Notes under the pieces: model-generated
The model's input: the letters and a program-made list of their open reading frames with translations, nothing else
What the model was told of the DNA's origin: nothing
Database searches by the model: none
Shown: positions 31,825-35,102 of the stretch, piece after piece
Layout: every line of letters starts with the position of its first letter
How positions within the stretch are numbered: the stretch's first letter is position 1
Assembly (NCBI GenBank): GCA_900473745.1
Contig: UCMW01000018.1
Location: 1 to 35,102, forward strand
DNA length: 35,102 bases
From: Hyphomicrobiales bacterium
GTDB lineage: Bacteria; Pseudomonadota; Alphaproteobacteria; Rhizobiales; Rhizobiaceae
Direction: 5' to 3'
Translations under genes and position numbers: made by a program

Positions 31825-33231
31825 ATGCCGCGCTTAGACCGCCTCAAACCGATTGCCGTGATTGCCGCTCTTTTGACGCCCTTGGCGGTGCCCGCCATGG
31901 CGCAGGACAAGGCCGTGCCACAGAGCCAGATCGAGATGCAGCTTTCCTTCGCGCCGCTGGTCAAGCAGACGCGCGGTGCCGTGGTCAATGTCTATGCCGA
32001 GCGGCTCGTCCAGCGGCGGCCGAACCTCTTTGCCGGCGATCCCTTCTTCGAGCAGTTTTTCGGTCAGCGCATGCCCAACCGCACCGAAAAACAGTCCTCG
32101 CTCGGCTCCGGTGTCATCGTCGAGGCCGATGGCGTGGTCGTCACCAACAACCATGTCATCGACGGTGCCGACGACATCAAGGTGGCGCTCGCCGACGGTC
32201 GCGAATTTCCGGTCAAGGTCGTGCTCAAGGACGACCGTCTGGATCTCGCGGTCTTGAAGTTCGAGACGAGCGAAGTCATGCCGACGCTGCCGATCGGCAA
32301 TTCCGACGCGACCGAAGTCGGCGATCTCGTGCTCGCCATCGGCAATCCCTTCGGCGTTGGCCAGACTGTCACCTCAGGCATCGTCTCGGCGCTCGCCCGC
32401 AACCAGGTGACCGAAGGCGATTTCGGCTTCTTCATCCAGACGGATGCCGCGATCAATCCCGGCAATTCCGGCGGCGCGCTCGTCGACATGAAAGGAGAAC
32501 TGATCGGCATCAACACGGCCATCTTCTCCAAGGGCGGCGGCTCGAATGGCGTCGGTTTCGCCATCCCGGCCAATCTCGTCCGCGTGTTCCTCGATGCCGC
32601 CGACCGCGGCGATACGAGCTTCGAGCGGCCTTATGTCGGCGCGAGCTTCGAGCCGGTCACTTCCGATGTCGCGGAAGCGCTGGGGCTCGACACCGTGCGC
32701 GGTGCGCTGGTCGTGAGCGTTGTCGAGGGAGGACCGGCCGAGAAGGCGGGCCTGAAGCCGGGGCAGGTCATCACCGCCGTCAACGGCGTCGAAGTCGAGC
32801 ACCCCGATGCACTCGGTTACCGCCTGACCACCGCCGGTCTCGGCAAGGCCGCCGAACTCACCGTCCAGCAGGATGGTGCGCAGGAAACCATCGCCTTGCA
32901 GCTCGCTGCAGCGCCGGAGACCCGGCCGCGTGATATCCAGCTCATCGAGGGCCGCAGCCCCTTTGCCGGCATCCGGGCCGGCAATCTCTCGCCGCGCCTC
33001 GCCTATGAACTCAAGATGGCTTCCGAAGTCACCGGCGTCGTGGTGACGGAAGTCCTGCGCGGCTCGCCTGCCGCCCGCCTCGGTTTCGCACCGCGCGACA
33101 TCGTCGTTGCCGTCAATGGCGAGGACATCGCCTCGGTCGACGACCTGCAGAAGATCGCCGAAAGCGATCCGGGCTTCTGGCGCGTCGAGGTCGAGCGAGA
33201 CGGCCAGCGTATCCGGCAGATCTTCCGATGA
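31825..33231 (+). CDS. HtrA/Deg-family periplasmic serine protease
   Basis: A 468-residue Do-type protease and chaperone of the cell envelope. A signal peptide (residues 1-26, ending VPAMA) is followed by a trypsin-like domain with His110 (TNNHVID), Asp140 (DDRLDLAVL) and Ser215 (NPGNSGGALVD). Two PDZ domains follow at about 270-360 and 380-465. ATG 31825 is chosen because AAGGA at 31813-31817 is seven bases upstream; ATG 31810 in frame has no such site. The stop overlaps rarA in ATGA. GGAACTT at 31748-31754 upstream resembles an envelope-stress sigma -35 box, but no matching -10 was found. Confidence 0.93.
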   Translation: MPRLDRLKPIAVIAALLTPLAVPAMAQDKAVPQSQIEMQLSFAPLVKQTRGAVVNVYAERLVQRRPNLFAGDPFFEQFFGQRMPNRTEKQSSLGSGVIVEADGVVVTNNHVIDGADDIKVALADGREFPVKVVLKDDRLDLAVLKFETSEVMPTLPIGNSDATEVGDLVLAIGNPFGVGQTVTSGIVSALARNQVTEGDFGFFIQTDAAINPGNSGGALVDMKGELIGINTAIFSKGGGSNGVGFAIPANLVRVFLDAADRGDTSFERPYVGASFEPVTSDVAEALGLDTVRGALVVSVVEGGPAEKAGLKPGQVITAVNGVEVEHPDALGYRLTTAGLGKAAELTVQQDGAQETIALQLAAAPETRPRDIQLIEGRSPFAGIRAGNLSPRLAYELKMASEVTGVVVTEVLRGSPAARLGFAPRDIVVAVNGEDIASVDDLQKIAESDPGFWRVEVERDGQRIRQIFR

Positions 33232-34541
33232 GTGATCTTTTCGCGCCGCAGATGTCGAAGGAAATGGCCGAGCGCCGTCCGCTCGCCGACCGTCTGCGGC
33301 CTAAGAACCTGGCCGAAGTCACCGGCCAGGAACATCTGACCGGCGAAGACGGTGTGCTGGCGCGCATGATCGCGGCCGGCTCGCTCGGGTCGATGATCTT
33401 CTGGGGGCCGCCCGGCACCGGCAAGACCACCGTTGCCCGGCTCCTGTCCGGCGAGGCGGGGCTGGCCTTCGAGCAGATCTCGGCGATCTTTTCCGGCGTC
33501 GCCGATCTCAAAAAGGTCTTCGAAAGTGCCCGCCTGCGCCGCATGGAGGGCCGCCAGACCCTGCTCTTCGTCGACGAGATCCACCGTTTCAACCGCGCCC
33601 AGCAGGACAGTTTCCTGCCCGTCATGGAGGATGGCACCGTCATTCTCGTCGGTGCGACGACCGAGAACCCGAGCTTTGAACTCAACGCCGCTCTTCTGTC
33701 ACGGGCGAGGGTGCTGACCTTCAAGAGCCATGACGAGGCGAGCATCGAAACCCTCCTGAAGCGTGCCGAGGAGACCGAGGGCAAGCCGCTGCCGCTCGAT
33801 GCCGATGCGCGCGCAAGCCTGATCCGCATGGCCGATGGCGACGGTCGCGCCTCGTTGACGCTGGCCGAGGAAGTCTGGCGCGCCGCCCGGGAAGGTGAAG
33901 TCTTCGACACCGAAGGTCTGGGCAAGATCGTCCAGCGCCGTGCGCCCGTCTACGACAAGGGCCAGGACGGCCACTACAATCTGATCTCGGCGCTGCACAA
34001 GGCCGTGCGCGGGTCCGATCCGGATGCCGCGCTCTACTATCTCTGCCGCATGTTCGATGCCGGCGAGGACCCGCTCTATCTCGGGCGCCGTCTGGTGCGT
34101 ATGGCGGTCGAGGATATCGGCCTTGCCGACCCGCAGGCGCTGGTCGTCTGCAATGCCGCCAAGGATGCATATGATTATCTCGGCTCACCGGAAGGCGAAC
34201 TGGCGCTCGCCCAGGCCTGCGTCTATCTCGCGACCGCACCGAAATCGAACGGCGTCTATGTTGCCTACAAGGCCGCCATGCGGGCCGCAAAGGAGCACGG
34301 CTCGCTGCTGCCGCCCAAGCATATCCTCAACGCCCCGACCAAGCTGATGAAGGCGGAAGGCTATAACGAGGGCTACCGCTACGACCACGACGAGCCGGAC
34401 GCCTTTTCCGGCCAAGACTATTTCCCCGAAAAGATGGGTCGAAAGACCTTCTACGATCCGCCGGAGCGCGGCTTCGAGCGCGAGATCAGGAAGCGCCTCG
34501 ACTGGTGGTCCAAGCTCCGCCGCGAGCGGGGTGGCGGCTGA
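33228..34541 (+). CDS. rarA: Replication-associated recombination protein RarA (MgsA)
   Basis: A 437-residue AAA+ ATPase of the RarA/MgsA/WRNIP1 family that acts at stalled replication forks. Walker A is GPPGTGKT (60-67), Walker B LLFVDEIHRFN (112-122), sensor 1 GATTENPSF (142-150) and the arginine finger lies in LLSRAR (157-161). The C-terminal part (LISALHKAVRGSDPDAALYY onward) is the tetramerisation domain. It overlaps the protease stop by four bases, an arrangement often seen in rhizobia, so its synthesis is coupled to the protease. Confidence 0.96.
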   Translation: MSDLFAPQMSKEMAERRPLADRLRPKNLAEVTGQEHLTGEDGVLARMIAAGSLGSMIFWGPPGTGKTTVARLLSGEAGLAFEQISAIFSGVADLKKVFESARLRRMEGRQTLLFVDEIHRFNRAQQDSFLPVMEDGTVILVGATTENPSFELNAALLSRARVLTFKSHDEASIETLLKRAEETEGKPLPLDADARASLIRMADGDGRASLTLAEEVWRAAREGEVFDTEGLGKIVQRRAPVYDKGQDGHYNLISALHKAVRGSDPDAALYYLCRMFDAGEDPLYLGRRLVRMAVEDIGLADPQALVVCNAAKDAYDYLGSPEGELALAQACVYLATAPKSNGVYVAYKAAMRAAKEHGSLLPPKHILNAPTKLMKAEGYNEGYRYDHDEPDAFSGQDYFPEKMGRKTFYDPPERGFEREIRKRLDWWSKLRRERGGG

Positions 34542-34562
34542 GGGCCTCGGTCGGAGCCGGCC

Positions 34563-34874
34563 TTAGGAGGCCTTCTGCTTCGGCTGGACGGCAGGTGCCG
34601 CGATCATCTTGACCTTGGACTCGGCGAGCCCGTGATGGCCCTCCATGTCGACGATCATGTGCCAGTGGCCGCTTTCCGGGATGACGATCTTCAGCGGCGA
34701 TTTCTTCGCCACACCACCGAGAAACTTGAAGTCCAGCGTTTCCTTGAACCGCTGGAAATTCGTCGGCGTCATCAGGCGCACATTGTTCACGGCCGACAGC
34801 GTCACCTCGATGATCGTGCCGGCGCGCTGCTCTTTCAGGTCGTAATGGGTGAAGCGGAAAGTCGGTTTGGACAT
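34563..34874 (-). CDS. DUF1883 family protein
   Basis: A 103-residue soluble protein matching the DUF1883 pattern. It starts MSKPTFRFTHYDLKEQRAGT, continues with NNVRLMTPTNFQRFKE and contains GHWHMIVDMEGHHGLAESKV with several histidines. The function is unknown, although some DUF1883 domains are found in TIR-domain proteins. It converges with rarA (21 bases between the ends) and appears to be monocistronic. The C-terminal Pro/Gln/Lys tail is poorly conserved. Confidence 0.82.
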   Translation of the reverse strand: MSKPTFRFTHYDLKEQRAGTIIEVTLSAVNNVRLMTPTNFQRFKETLDFKFLGGVAKKSPLKIVIPESGHWHMIVDMEGHHGLAESKVKMIAAPAVQPKQKAS

Positions 34875-35102
34875 TCTGCCAGGGTCTCCGTCCGGTCTTT
34901 TATGGTGTTCTAATCTACACCAAGGCCGTTAAGGAAGCGTTTGCCTTGCGGCCGGCTGTAACGGTGCTGCACGGCCTTTTTTGGGATGATGGCTGATTGT
35001 CAAAAAACCCAAGCTTCGCCACCGGTCGGATCTTCATCCTCCGGGTGGGTTGAAACTTGTCCTCGGGTGAAACCCGAGGATCGGACGAGGCGCCAGAAGC
35101 AA
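34875..35102. other. Right-end non-coding region with hairpins
   Basis: No gene is visible in these 228 bases. AAGGCCGT (34922-34929) and ACGGCCTT (34971-34978) form an inverted repeat around a 41-base loop and are followed by six Ts on the + strand, so a weak + strand terminator is possible. A perfect nine-base stem TCCTCGGGT/ACCCGAGGA (35060-35068, 35072-35080) with a GAA loop lies near the end. The promoter of the DUF1883 gene should also be here but was not identified. Confidence 0.45.

Noticed and set aside
34971..35020. Possible fluoride-type riboswitch because of GGGATGATGGCTGAT
   Set aside because: The order and pairing of the conserved crcB-motif segments are not present; only isolated words resemble it.

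Overview
The window looks like a chromosomal segment of a GC-rich alphaproteobacterium of the Rhizobiales, most likely Rhizobiaceae (Rhizobium/Agrobacterium type). The evidence is the order tuf-rpsJ-rplC..., a zinc-free 101-residue S14, alpha-type lengths and sequences of SecY, RpoA and IlvD, and a flank rich in families common in rhizobia (ECF42 sigma with a DGPF/YCII protein, MsrPQ, DUF817, DUF2809, DUF1059, DUF1883). This assignment is by protein resemblance from memory, not by a search.

Bases 1-15233 are the S10-spc-alpha ribosomal protein supercluster, all on the + strand. After the last codons of tuf and its terminator come rpsJ-rplC-rplD-rplW-rplB-rpsS-rplV-rpsC-rplP-rpmC-rpsQ (S10 block). 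An internal terminator and candidate promoter follow, then rplN-rplX-rplE-rpsN-rpsH-rplF-rplR-rpsE-rpmD-rplO (spc block), a second terminator, secY-adk, and rpsM-rpsK-rpoA-rplQ (alpha block). rpmJ, infA, map and rpsD are not in the cluster. Several spacers hold conspicuous RNA-type structure, notably a 73-bp nested palindrome built from a heptamer between rpsM and rpsK. A 30-bp-arm hairpin ends the cluster.

Bases 15328-21941 are small accessory units. A minus-strand operon encodes a YCII/DGPF protein, a VOC protein and an ECF42-type sigma factor with a long C-terminal extension, behind a candidate ECF promoter. Next come divergent membrane proteins (DUF817 and DUF2809), the periplasmic methionine sulfoxide reductase pair msrP-msrQ, a DUF1059 protein and a thermonuclease-like protein.

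Bases 22171-29432 hold ilvD (branched-chain amino acid synthesis), a membrane acyltransferase and a second VOC protein. They also hold a LysR regulator divergent from a gamma-butyrobetaine-hydroxylase-like oxygenase translationally coupled to a class II aldolase/adducin-type protein, and a GST. The oxygenase-aldolase pair is the most interesting metabolic candidate.

Bases 29569-35102 hold an AbrB-type antitoxin with a frameshifted PemK/MazF-like toxin, a frameshifted LprI-like (DUF1311) secreted protein, a serine hydrolase of the class C beta-lactamase fold, an HtrA/Deg protease coupled by ATGA to rarA, and a DUF1883 gene. I did not find CRISPR arrays, insertion sequences, prophage genes or tRNA/rRNA genes. 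I see no clearly new defence or mobile system. The novelty candidates are the oxygenase/aldolase cluster, the structured spacers in the ribosomal operon and the two frameshifted genes.
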